A DNA stretch of 64,000 nucleotides, from positions 85,023,540 to 85,087,539 of the forward strand of contig CM068839.1 in NCBI GenBank assembly GCA_028554795.2, read 5' to 3'. The position numbers and the translations under genes were made by a program. Source of the DNA: Sinohyriopsis cumingii. Taxonomy: Eukaryota > Mollusca > Bivalvia > Unionida > Unionidae. Shown here piece by piece: positions 1 through 8,149 of the stretch. Numbering within the stretch: position 1 is the first letter of the stretch; every line of letters begins with the position of its first letter. Under the pieces are notes generated by a model that saw only the letters and a program-made list of their open reading frames with translations, did not search any database and was not told the DNA's origin.

Positions 1-571
1 GTGGTAAAATGTTGTTATCGTGGCTTACAACAACCACAGATAGTATTCAAAGTACCAATAACGGCTTATTTACATGGCATATAGCATCACAGCAGGGGGT
101 TTCCGCGCTGCGACATATTTTTATTGCTCTTCAGGATGCTGCACAAGTAGGTAATGAAACACGTTCGCATATGATATTTGATCAACTTGGTATCACTGAC
201 GTTTCTCTGAAATAAACGGACATCAAGAACCGTCTGAGAACATACTGTTAAATTTTGGTAATAATGATGTTGCACATGTGTATCAACGATTGGCGAAATA
301 TCTAGCACGTGATTTAAATATTGATACTGGTCTGCAAATATCACAATTGGATTTTATATCTCATTATCCAATCTATTACTTCTCGTTGGAGCTTCTTGAT
401 TTGGCTAAACAGTCTGTCGTTGATATGCATTTCAGAGCCGCCGTAAATAGAGAAGTGGGGGCTATAGCTAATTACAGAGCAATCGCAGTTATCCTTTCCG
501 ACAAGGCAATGTTGCTTGAAGGTATTAGTGGTCGAATGAGAGTCGTTGATGCGCCAGTAGAAAACTTGTAA
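1..571 (+). pseudogene. Major capsid protein (double jelly-roll, Polinton type), 3' end, frameshifted
   Basis: The window opens inside this gene, which would build the icosahedral shell. Frame 3 is open from the left edge to a TAA at 213-215. The rest continues in a different frame to a stop at 569-571, so a one-base-type frameshift lies at about 205-215. What remains resembles the C-terminal jelly roll of Polinton and large-DNA-virus capsid proteins: a segment with FIALQ and an Asn/Phe-Asp pattern, then a Tyr-rich helix with YQRLAKYLARD, then FISHYPIYYF, an element that typically sits before the last strands. It lies directly upstream of the core/protease gene, a common order in Mavericks. 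The assignment rests on pattern recognition of a partial protein. A profile search (HHpred against double-jelly-roll capsids) would settle it. Confidence 0.6.
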
Positions 572-600
572 CAATTAGATCAATCATGAAGTTATAAGAA

Positions 601-1473
601 ATGTCATACAGTCACGTTAATGTCACTCTGACTCCTGGTCAGGCTAAGAAATTACAATCGAAAAACGCGAGCACATGCGGGACAAAAATAACACTAAAAC
701 ATGACCAAATCGCTAATGGTGGTCCAAACAAACTGTCATTGACTAAAACACAACTTAATCATTTCAATAAGGCGAAGCAAGCGAAAACTGGGACTCAGCT
801 TGATTTCTCTCCTGCAGCTGTCAAGAACATGGTTAAGACTGGCGGTATCTTTCCTCTTCTCGCAGCAATACCAGCATTGATTGCCGCCGCTGCCCCAGCT
901 GTTGCCAAAGCCGCCGCGTTAGGAGCTGTTGGAACAGCTGCTGGAATGGCACTGAAAAAGGCCACAGGGAAAGGATACAAAAAAAAAGGGACGCGGGCTA
1001 AGACTTCCAGGAACTCCGCCTTCATGGTACCCAAAACGGTTCTGAAAACCACTCCGATGTCCAATTTTGATTTGCTCGATGCTGTTATACAATTAAATAT
1101 AAAAAATTTCAGAGGCGTCTTTATGCGAGATCAACTACTACGACAACCAGATAATCCAGAAACCGGAATTATTAATCTTGATAACAGTGACGGTCCAGGA
1201 ACTCACTGGGTTGCTTATGCGATCGATCCACGTGGAATTATCTATTTTGATTCGTATGGATTACCACCGCCAGTTGAATTTCTCGAATACACAAAAGACG
1301 TCCCCGCGTCAGTTTGGTACTCAACACTGCCAACACAAACACTGACCGATCCTCCGATATGTGGTCAACAAGTATTGAATGTTCTTGATGCGATATCAGC
1401 GTCAACCAAACCACCTCACAAAGTCGTGCACGAGTATACCACGGGTCGATTTAAACAGTTTCCTATCAGATAA
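601..1473 (+). CDS. Core-protein-like N-terminus fused to adenain-type cysteine protease
   Basis: The product is 290 aa and unbroken. Residues 1-80 hold a basic, Leu/Gln-patterned domain (LTPGQAKKL near 10-18, LSLTKTQ near 45-51). Residues 82-118 form an Ala-rich hydrophobic stretch followed by a Lys/Arg-rich linker, resembling the membrane-active/core peptides of adenovirus-like viruses. Residues 150-290 match the adenovirus protease (C5 peptidase) fold of Mavericks. His202 lies in GTHWVAY, Asp217 in IYFDSYG, and the nucleophile Cys254 in PPICGQQ, with Gln246 as a possible oxyanion residue, though its spacing is one longer than in adenain. This enzyme cleaves capsid and core precursors during maturation. 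The start ATG follows a short AT-rich GTTATAAGAA. The stop overlaps the ATG of the fibre gene (TAATG), which indicates tight packing. It is one of the few virion genes here with no visible lesion. Confidence 0.85.
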   Translation: MSYSHVNVTLTPGQAKKLQSKNASTCGTKITLKHDQIANGGPNKLSLTKTQLNHFNKAKQAKTGTQLDFSPAAVKNMVKTGGIFPLLAAIPALIAAAAPAVAKAAALGAVGTAAGMALKKATGKGYKKKGTRAKTSRNSAFMVPKTVLKTTPMSNFDLLDAVIQLNIKNFRGVFMRDQLLRQPDNPETGIINLDNSDGPGTHWVAYAIDPRGIIYFDSYGLPPPVEFLEYTKDVPASVWYSTLPTQTLTDPPICGQQVLNVLDAISASTKPPHKVVHEYTTGRFKQFPIR

Positions 1474-2627
1474 TGGTTGATATTTACGGAAGATCTCTTC
1501 TCAACAGAAAAGTGAAGCGCGCCGACGTGAATTTATCGAAATATGCAACCAAGGATGATATCGATAATCTTTAAAGTCTGACCGGGATAGACCCAGATGA
1601 GGTTGTTATTTTTCAGGACCGACACGGAAAACTAAAATCCAGTGATATCAAATGGCATGAAATAATTCGTAGGGTTATTGGAGCCACTCCGGGTAACATC
1701 CCTGTGTTCACTGACAGCGGAAAAATCAGAGACTTGCTGATATCAATTGCGACGCTTCGAGATGATATGCAGAAAGTTGCAGTAAAAGAGACCGGTGATA
1801 CAATGACAGGTGAACTTAGCATGAACGGCAACAAAATAACCGTTTTAAGAGATCCAACATCGTCGGAAGATGCCGCAAACAAGCAATATGTTGACGCGTT
1901 ATTTATAACCATCGGAGACATACTCGTTACTCGTTTAAAAAATACCGGCGACACAATGACAGGTGAACTCAACATGAACAAAAATAAAATAACCGTGTTA
2001 GCGGATCCAACATCCCCGGAAGATGCCGCGACAAAAAATTATGTTGACGCCATTGACGGTAAATTATCCACTTTGCGAGCCGAGTATGATGTTCATGTAA
2101 ACGCGTTTATAAATCTCCGTAGAAACTTTAGAAAAACCGATGAGACCACAGATAAGTTCTTTGGAACTCCTCCCGTCATCGATTTGAAGCTTTCTGATAT
2201 CAAGACCAACATTGACACGATCAAACAAACATAGCAGGATATCGTAACGGGGATTCCTGAGATCGTTAGCAAAACCAGTTTGATTAAAGTCCCCACTGGA
2301 GTTACTCCCGGGCATATCACCAACATAGTATACATGGTATCATCTGGATTTGCAACATGGTCTCGACAAAATAATACTATCAAATATACAGCAACAGTCA
2401 CTGGAGTGTACAGACTGTCTGTGTTCAGTGCCGCTAAATTTGAAATCTTCACAACATATCCCTGGAGACATTACACTGACAAGTTTTCCGGGGTTGTGAC
2501 TATCATATTAAACAAGGGAACCGAAGAAACATTTATACTGGAATCCGCCGACAAGAAATTAACCGCAACATCTTACTGGTGGTGTTTGGAATTTGTAGTT
2601 GAAACGCCTCAATTGGTTACTGCGTAA
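1473..2627 (+). pseudogene. Fibre/tail-like virion protein with phage-tail-type repeats, two in-frame stops
   Basis: The ATG at 1473 overlaps the protease stop. One frame (frame 3) runs to 2627 and is interrupted only by TAA at 1572-1574 and TAG at 2232-2234. The N-terminus begins MVDIYGRSLL. Two copies of a repeat of about 35 residues begin at nt 1794 and 1947, 51 codons apart. Each has GDTMTGEL, then MN-NKITVL, DPTS, EDAA and YVDA. This G-D-T-M-T-G / N-K-I / DA-K-YVD pattern is typical of phage tail-fibre repeats and of fibre-like proteins of invertebrate Mavericks. The C-terminal part (2280-2627) is beta-rich with aromatic residues, as in receptor-binding or trimeric heads. The likely role is particle attachment. 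Two clean stops in an otherwise open frame suggest recent inactivation; stop-codon readthrough is possible but less likely. Confidence 0.65.
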
Positions 2628-2636
2628 AATAATAAA

Positions 2637-3194
2637 ATGGCATCGGATGCGCAACAATACAGATATGATCAAGTACGCGAATGGCAGTCAGAGTTAAAAA
2701 ATATCATCAACGAATACACAGCAAAAGTAAAAAAATACAAGCGGCGTGTAACCATGTTAGACACAATAGTATATTCGGTGTCCGCGATAGTCGCATCCAC
2801 GGGAGTATTATCATCATCGTTAACACCAGTGACAACTGCAATAGCGGTCACAATTACAGTTTCAACATCAACGATAATTGCAGGAGTTGCTAATATTATC
2901 GCGAAAAAAATATCCTCATGCGCGCTAACAAAATTGCACGAGTATGAAAAGTTAATTAGCGCGGCCACAAGCACCTACTCGAAATTGTCGTCGTTGATAT
3001 CATCCAGTCTTGACGATAAAACAATATCAGATTCTGAATTCGCGCAAATGGCAAAAGTGTATGAAGACTATCAGCATTTGAAACGACAGCAGATAAATAA
3101 TGACAGAACTGCTTCAACAGATAGTCTCAAATACAAGCCCAGCGCAAACATCTTTGTTAACAGTAACCTCAACCAGGCCAGAATTCAATATTAA
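2637..3194 (+). CDS. Conserved Maverick membrane protein (two TM helices, coiled coil)
   Basis: The product is 185 aa and starts nine bases after the fibre gene, behind an A/T-rich leader. Residues 1-40 are a charged helix (QYRYDQVREWQSEL). Two hydrophobic segments follow at about 42-62 and 66-88, then a helical tail with DKTISDSEFAQM near residues 126-137. This QYR-DQ / WQ-E / two-TM / SD-EF architecture recurs in invertebrate Maverick elements next to fibre and capsid-associated genes. Its function is not established; a virion or host membrane role is inferred. The C-terminal 30 or so residues run 95 bp into the next gene in another frame, and a TAA lies in the +1 frame just before the next ATG. 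A small indel may therefore have removed the original stop and added a non-native tail. Confidence 0.6.
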   Translation: MASDAQQYRYDQVREWQSELKNIINEYTAKVKKYKRRVTMLDTIVYSVSAIVASTGVLSSSLTPVTTAIAVTITVSTSTIIAGVANIIAKKISSCALTKLHEYEKLISAATSTYSKLSSLISSSLDDKTISDSEFAQMAKVYEDYQHLKRQQINNDRTASTDSLKYKPSANIFVNSNLNQARIQY

Positions 3195-4439
3195 TTTTCC
3201 AACTGCGATTCCAGTAAGCGAGATCGCGTTGGCACAATTACGAGTATATCACAGTTGGCCCAATATTAGATCAGCGTCGTTTGGTGGATTACCAGCAAAT
3301 AATTCGTTTGTGTTTGCATATAAAAATAAACCCGATGGTACACCAGACTGGAACGTCATTGGGTTACCAACCGGGTCTTATCAAATCGAAGAAATCAACG
3401 AGGAACTGCAACGTCGAATAAAAAATATCACAACAATGGAATCCAAAATAGCAATAACTGTTCATGAGCCAACGCTGTCTTCTGCCTTTGAAATAAACAC
3501 CCCAGACTACGCCGTGGATATATACAACAGCTCAATCAGAACAGTGTTAGGATGGCCTGAAAATCCACCACGGGAAGCTCCACCGTTACCTGGTGAACCT
3601 ATGAAATCTGATTATACCTCCGATAAAAAATCGTATCATAATTATATCCCAAAATATGAAAATAATCCGTTATGGAAAGGCATAAATACAAAACCGGTTA
3701 ATAGAAGAATAATTTTAAAACAGGATGGTTCGATATCTCATTGGCAATATGGATCGCCGTTGCGGCCGTATATTGAGCATGATATCAAAATTACTTTTGA
3801 AGATATTAGTCGCGACCATAAAACACAACAAAAAAAATTACGTCAATTATTTACTGAGTATCTCCTTGATACGTCGTCAGCAAAAAATGAAATTATTAAG
3901 CAAATTGAAATATTAAATCAGCTTGTATTTGATATGGAAACCGTTTATCAATTTATTATGCAAGGAGTACCGAATTTTAAGCCTCCCGGGTATAATGCTC
4001 CAGAGCTAAAGAAATCAGTCAGCGATATCATTGATGAGTTCTTCGACGACATACTTGCACAACACAGAAAAAACTACTGGAGCCAACTATCCTCAGACAC
4101 AACAACAGCGTTGTCAGCGACGGCAGGCATGTATCCCCGGGCATCGTAATTATAACCGAAGTGGTCGCGGTCAATCTTGTGTGTGATGTCATTGATGGCA
4201 GTTACAGCACGGACACGACAGTATCAAATCAAGCCCAGCAAGGATTTATTCTTTATTCATTTACTCCGAAAAATGTACCACCTGGATTTCTGATTGTGCA
4301 AGAGCCGATCAATCCGGTCTATCTACGATGTCATAATCCGTGGCTGACCAGAATAAATTTCGCGCTGACAGACCAGCGTGGGAATCTTCTTGATTTTCGA
4401 GGTGAAACACTACATATTAGTCTGCTAGTGAAATCATAA
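3100..4439 (+). pseudogene. Conserved Maverick virion protein (possible minor capsid/penton), frameshifted
   Basis: Two reading frames together cover the gene. The first (3100-4149, 349 aa) has an N-terminal module with INFPTAIPVSEIALAQL, WPNI, NNSFVF and LPTGSYQIEEIN near residues 30-105, then LGWPENPP. The second frame is open to 4439 and has PPGFLIVQEP, PVYLR and LTDQRGNLLDFRGE. In related elements I recognise both modules as the two ends of a single protein of about 250 residues. Here the frame changes at about 4095-4130, and the first frame then stops at 4149. Between the modules lie about 150-170 residues of Lys/Glu-rich, partly coiled-coil sequence that I do not recognise. Position and beta-rich ends fit a minor capsid or capsid-associated protein, but this is inference. 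The start ATG follows GATAAATA. Confidence 0.5.
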
Positions 4440-4518
4440 AACGATTTTCAGTGAAAAATTAATTTATTTTATATTTTCTGCAACGCTGGCAAAGTCACTG
4501 AAATTTATAGGGTAATTC

Positions 4519-4635
4519 TAGTAAAAAGCACAGAAATCGACCAATTTGCTAATTTGGAAAGGTAATTTACTAGTAAAAATCACAGAAATCGTCCAATTTC
4601 TCAATTTTGATAGGGTGTTTACTAGTAAAAATCAT
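4519..4635. repeat. 52-bp tandem repeat in the 4440-4727 gene-free gap
   Basis: TAGTAAAAA followed by TCACAG or GCACAG starts at 4519, 4571 and 4623, an exact 52-bp spacing, giving two full copies and one partial. The rest of the 288-bp gap is AT-rich, with an A-run near 4655-4667. A short inverted pair (GAAAAATCG.. / CGATTTC) lies near 4682-4703. No gene is visible. It may hold termination or promoter signals for the two small genes downstream. Confidence 0.7.
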
Positions 4636-4727
4636 GCGAATTTAGTAAAAAGCAAAAAAAAAAAAATAATATATTTTTACTGAAAAATCGTTTACGATTT
4701 CAGAATTAATCAAGCAAGTATTATATA

Positions 4728-4943
4728 ATGTATCACCGCGTGAAATGTTTCATACACAACAAAGAACTTCTTGATGAAGCTGTCAGCGGGGGGAAAGTTA
4801 CCCCGGAAAAAATAATTGTTGATGTATACGGCAACGACGATTTTATACTGACTGATACACAACTACAGCAACTAGCAAAAAAATTATATTGTGATCGCGC
4901 ATTGCAGTATACATCAAATTTTAGAATATATAAGCGTATTTAG
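4728..4943 (+). CDS. Small protein, paralogue of the next gene
   Basis: The product is 71 aa; I do not recognise its family. The ATG is embedded in TTATATAATG, the AT-rich start context shared by many genes here. Visible features are an N-terminal strand (HRVKCFIHN), a central I-VDVYGNDDFILT segment and a C-terminal Q-LQQLAKK helix. The next gene repeats this layout (H-NVFVYDK, IIDEYGDEDFLLT, QQLDSL), so the two arose by tandem duplication and diverged. The LT-x(1-2)-Q-L-x-x-L end loosely recalls the LTxxQ motifs of the core domain of the protease gene, but I would not claim homology. Confidence 0.55.
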   Translation: MYHRVKCFIHNKELLDEAVSGGKVTPEKIIVDVYGNDDFILTDTQLQQLAKKLYCDRALQYTSNFRIYKRI

Positions 4944-4954
4944 AGCTTAGATTT

Positions 4955-5221
4955 ATGAATCTGTACCACCACATAAATGTTTTCGTGTATGACAAACAAG
5001 CGCTCGAGCAAGCAGTTAGGGCTGCATTTGCACAAAAAGAAATTAACGTTAAATTCATTATTGACGAATACGGAGACGAAGACTTCTTACTAACACAGCA
5101 ACAGTTAGATAGTCTCAGACGCGAGCATATTATTTCAATTGTATGCGACAGAGATCAAATTCTCAATTATGCACACTCCTGCATTAAACCCCACCGACTA
5201 AGGAAAATAATATCTCCTTGA
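4955..5221 (+). CDS. Small protein, paralogue of the preceding gene
   Basis: The product is 88 aa, beginning 11 bases after the previous stop in the same direction. It aligns by eye with its neighbour over the first 55 residues: H-x2-V-x-F/V-x-D/N-K, then I-D-x-YG-x-x-DF-x-LT-x-x-QL-x-x-L. A C-terminal extension rich in His, Cys and basic residues is not shared. Both copies are open, so either selection or recent decay is possible. The function is unknown. Its leader has TATATAAG 28 bp upstream instead of the start-adjacent motif. Confidence 0.55.
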   Translation: MNLYHHINVFVYDKQALEQAVRAAFAQKEINVKFIIDEYGDEDFLLTQQQLDSLRREHIISIVCDRDQILNYAHSCIKPHRLRKIISP

Positions 5222-5292
5222 TGAAACCAAGGCTGATGCAAGTAAAAAAAAGTGATATATTTTTTTTTACTTTCAATTTCATTTCCAAGTAC

Positions 5293-5368
5293 TTGACTTA
5301 ATCAAAGTGAGATATTTACTTCCTTGATGCTTGACTTTGTCAAGGTGAGGTATTTACTTCCTTGATTT
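5293..5368. repeat. 38-bp direct repeat (two copies)
   Basis: TTGACTT, then TCAA-GTGAG-TATTTACTTCC, occurs at 5293-5330 and 5331-5368. The second copy overlaps the 3' end of the minus-strand gene that follows. Related TCACCTTGAC words recur at about 6617 and 7499 elsewhere in the gene-free part of the element. Confidence 0.6.
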
Positions 5369-5714
5369 CGTCAGCGGACATACAATCCTTTAATCTTCTC
5401 ACATGAGTATTTATTATCTTTTTTATTTCATACTCTTGAGCTAATTTCAACCTAATCTTTTCAATTACACGAGACAATGAAACAAATTCATTTATTTGTG
5501 CTTCTTCTACTGTAGCCAGCGATTTATATAAACTCGTCTGGATCCTTTTTATAAATCCATACTGAGCAGGAAGAATATAACGCACTGCGCATTTAGCTTC
5601 ATGTAGTGATTCAAAATCAGACATAATTGTTTCAGAATTTAGTGATATATTAAATCCGCGCTCTTCTAATTTTTTAATAGCAACAATCACATCATTGATA
5701 TTTTCGTAATTCAT
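5340..5714 (-). CDS. Small helical protein of unknown function
   Basis: The product is 124 aa if the start is the ATG at 5714, which sits right after an AT-rich TATTATATAT leader on the minus strand. An upstream ATG at 5762 would add 16 mostly hydrophobic residues encoded by that AT-rich leader, so I prefer the inner start. The protein is predicted helical throughout (NDVIVAIKKLEERGF at the N-terminus, then EEAQINEFVSLSRVIEKIRLKL). It has no membrane segment, no Cys cluster and no motif that I recognise. It is convergent with the two small plus-strand genes to its left. It is a plausible accessory gene of the element, but coding status rests only on frame length and the start context. Confidence 0.4.
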   Translation of the reverse strand: MNYENINDVIVAIKKLEERGFNISLNSETIMSDFESLHEAKCAVRYILPAQYGFIKRIQTSLYKSLATVEEAQINEFVSLSRVIEKIRLKLAQEYEIKKIINTHVRRLKDCMSADEIKEVNTSP

Positions 5715-5809
5715 ATATATAATATTATAATATTTAAAAGAAAAAAAAAATAGACACCACATGTCCTTGAGTCTCTAGCTTACCCAAATGATATGTTAGC
5801 AGGTTCATA

Positions 5810-6000
5810 TAGGGACAGTACAACATATAGTATTTACACTATTTACATTTGTAAACTCCTAAAATGCCACCGCATCTTAGCAAGCTTACAGTAGGACATA
5901 GTATTTACAGGTATTTACAGTAGGATATAGTATTTACATGTATTTACAGTAGGATATAGTATTTACAGTAGGATATAGTATTTACAGTAGGATATATAGT
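5810..6000. repeat. Minisatellite built on a 19-bp unit
   Basis: The unit ACAGTAGGATATAGTATTT (19 bp) repeats in perfect tandem between about 5946 and 5996. Upstream copies (from about 5888) are spaced by an extra 11 bp (ACAGGTATTT or ACATGTATTT type), and a degenerate copy lies near 5818. No reading frame crosses the block. It sits in the gene-free stretch 5,715-7,582. Confidence 0.8.
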
Positions 6001-6043
6001 AACTAAGGACGGCACAGACAGATACGGGGTTATATTCTAGGCT

Positions 6044-6140
6044 CAACAAAGTTGCACACCCTCCCCCAAAATCAATCCCGCGAGGTGGCAAAATGTCACC
6101 CAATCAGGGCGATAACGCGGAAAGTTGTGCAACTTTGTTG
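6044..6140. repeat. 15-bp perfect inverted repeat around a CCAAT box
   Basis: CAACAAAGTTGCACA at 6044-6058 is the exact reverse complement of 6126-6140, with a 67-bp spacer. The spacer contains CCAATCAG (6100-6107) and GC-rich sequence (CCCGCGAGG), unlike the AT-rich surroundings. The right arm overlaps the palindromes of the duplicated block described next. Confidence 0.7.
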
Positions 6141-6596
6141 GGTTTCGAAACCCCGTACATAATTCGGACGTTATAGTATATAAACCGACTGATACTTGGA
6201 AGTTCAAAAATATCTCACTCGGTTTTTTGTACTTGTTTTCTTAAACATAATCGCAGAAAAAATGCAGATGAACCATAAAACCAAATGAATGTAATAAAAT
6301 AAGGATTTTATCTGTGAAAATTTTTTATTTATTATACATTTATTTATTATACAATTATTTATTTATTATTTATTAACGCGGAAAGTTGTGCAACTTTGTT
6401 GGGTTTCGAAACCCCGTACATAATTCGGACGTTATAGTATATAAACCGACTGATACTTGGAAGTTCAAAAATAGCTCACTCGGTTTTTCGTACTTGTTTT
6501 CTTAAATATAATCGCAGAAAAATACAGATGAATCATAAAACCAAATGAATGTAATAAAATAAGGATTTTATCTGTAAAAAAAATTATTTATTATAC
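6113..6596 (+). promoter_or_regulatory. Duplicated promoter-like block (261-bp spacing) with palindromes and TATA box
   Basis: About 225 bp at 6113-6339 recur at 6374-6596 with few differences. Each copy begins with AAAGTTG-TG-CAACTTT (arms at 6121-6127 and 6130-6136), followed by the perfect palindrome GGGTTTCGAAACCC (6140-6153). A TATATAAA box lies 24 bp further on (6177-6184; second copy 6438-6445), and about 90 bp later comes an A-rich leader. A CCAAT box lies upstream of copy 1 only. The layout (CCAAT, palindromes, TATA, leader) suits an RNA polymerase II core promoter on the plus strand, but no long gene follows either copy; only very short frames do. It could be a promoter captured from a host gene, or an element regulatory or terminal region. 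Confidence 0.4.
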
Positions 6597-7582
6597 ACCG
6601 CCCGTGTTGACAGTTTTTGATAAAGTCACCTTGACGAAGTCAAAGGGGAAGTAATTTGAGACCGTATAGGAAAAACGGAGAACCGTTTACCCGTCTGTAG
6701 TGTATATCGTTAACAAATTCTGAACTGAATTTAAATTCTGAATTTGAAAAATACCTGTGGTGGCGCTCACCAGATAATATGTACTTTTGAGAGAGTGACG
6801 TATGTAAGGTGAAGTAGCTCGCATTTAAAACATGCACAGTGGAGAGAATGTTTGCATACCTCTATGCTACATTAATGTAATGTGGATGATATTTCTTTTG
6901 GATATTGTACTTTTGGAAATTTAACATGCTTTTAAGCACACTGCTAACTAAAATGACTGCTCCCTTGTGTTAAAAAATCAGTCTGAATTAGTCTAAAGTA
7001 CACTATACATAGCAGCTATCAAAATAGGGAAAATGAATTTTGCCAGACTAGACAATACCAGCTTCTGAAAGTGCATTGAATGAATTAACAAATATATAAA
7101 ATGTAAAAAAAGTTATCGGCTCTTTTTTATACAATTGACCTCTGAAGTTCAGGAAGTGAAAATGACCAAGTAGAGCTAGCACTTTTTTGAAAGGTGCACA
7201 TTAGAAGTAAGGCCAAGCTGTATACTCTATAACCCATATTACACCCATCAATCATACACCGAAATAAAGGGAATTAAAGGTTCTTTGCATTATACCTAAG
7301 ATATACAAGGTCTTTTTTAAATAGCCAGTATAACCAGTGAGGAAAGCCGGGGAAATTCTTTTTCTTTAAAATCCTAACCCTATGGAAAATATGAAACTGT
7401 AGAGCGCCACCTGTACTTGTAAACGCGGAAGTGTTATAGACTGTGACTCAATTGTTATATCGCTCTGGGTATTGCACAATCTCAAGGAGTGTTGCGCAAT
7501 CACCTTGACAAAGGGAGGGAACTAATTGCATGAGATATGCTTAACGGAGTTATCTCCCATTTACATTAAAATTCCTCGGATT
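6597..7582. other. Gene-free AT-rich stretch
   Basis: I see no convincing reading frame. The ends carry a similar word (TCACCTTGAC followed by AAAGGG-like sequence) near 6626 and 7502. A GAGTTATCTCCCATTT word near 7547 is of a kind I associate with molluscan dispersed repeats (recalled, not checked). The stretch may be an inserted host repeat or decayed element DNA. Confidence 0.4.
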
Positions 7583-8080
7583 TTAGTGAAGTAAATAATG
7601 AAAAACAATCCTTTGTTTATATGTTTTTGAGATGGCAGACTTGTATATTTTTTCTGTGACTTTTCGTACTGAGGGTTCACAAATATCAAAATATTTGCCA
7701 GCTGAGTTCATCGATTGAAATATTATTTCTTCATTCCTATCTAAGTTTATGGATACAACTCTCGTGGCGCTGTTATTACTACAGCCAGTATTACCAGACC
7801 TACAATTTTGGCTTTGTGTCACAATTCTCAGATTGGATAAATTATTGTCGGTTTTCACACCATTGATGTGATCGATCACAAGATCGTCTTGGATCACTCC
7901 GTTAAATACCTCGAACATGAAGCGATGACAGAAATACTTCTTTTTCCCAACAGTAAATCTAAGATAACCAGTATTACTAACAGCACCAACTGGTTTTTTC
8001 AACCTGCAATGTCTGACTATTCCATCACGATTCGCTTCATAATTCTCGATGACAGGATGTGAGACAAATTCCTGGCTCAT
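7583..8080 (-). CDS. HNH homing-type endonuclease with NUMOD domains
   Basis: The product is 165 aa with an open frame. Residues 8-30 resemble a NUMOD4 strand-loop (IENYEANRDGIVR). Residues 51-93 are an HNH_3 nuclease with CHRFMFEVFNG, VIDHINGVKTDNN and LSNLRIVTQ; His71 and Asn80 sit at the expected metal and catalytic positions. Residues 107-162 match a NUMOD1 DNA-recognition module (SMNSAGKYFDI, SVRKVTEKIYKSAISK). Such free-standing enzymes cut a DNA site and promote their own spread. They are common in large DNA viruses and phages. The ATG lies in TTATATAAATG on the minus strand. The gene is intact next to a heavily broken polymerase gene, so it may be a later arrival or simply a short target for mutation. 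Confidence 0.85.
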   Translation of the reverse strand: MSQEFVSHPVIENYEANRDGIVRHCRLKKPVGAVSNTGYLRFTVGKKKYFCHRFMFEVFNGVIQDDLVIDHINGVKTDNNLSNLRIVTQSQNCRSGNTGCSNNSATRVVSINLDRNEEIIFQSMNSAGKYFDICEPSVRKVTEKIYKSAISKTYKQRIVFHYLLH

Positions 8081-8149
8081 TTATATAATAATATATTTGT
8101 CTAAGTTATAATTTGTCTGAAAACTTAGTTATATAATCGCGCTCGCATT

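Noticed and set aside
1473-2627. Bacteriophage or prophage origin, suggested by tail-fibre-type repeats and HNH genes
   Set aside because: The combination of rve integrase, adenain protease, jelly-roll capsid and host-like AT-rich repeats is eukaryotic Maverick, and no phage genes or ribosome-binding sites are seen.
5810-6600. CRISPR array in the repeat-rich interval
   Set aside because: Repeats are contiguous or have a constant 11-bp spacer, with no unique spacers and no cas genes.
6640-6837. 65-codon minus-strand frame
   Set aside because: No motif, in a repeat-rich stretch and without the AT-rich start context.
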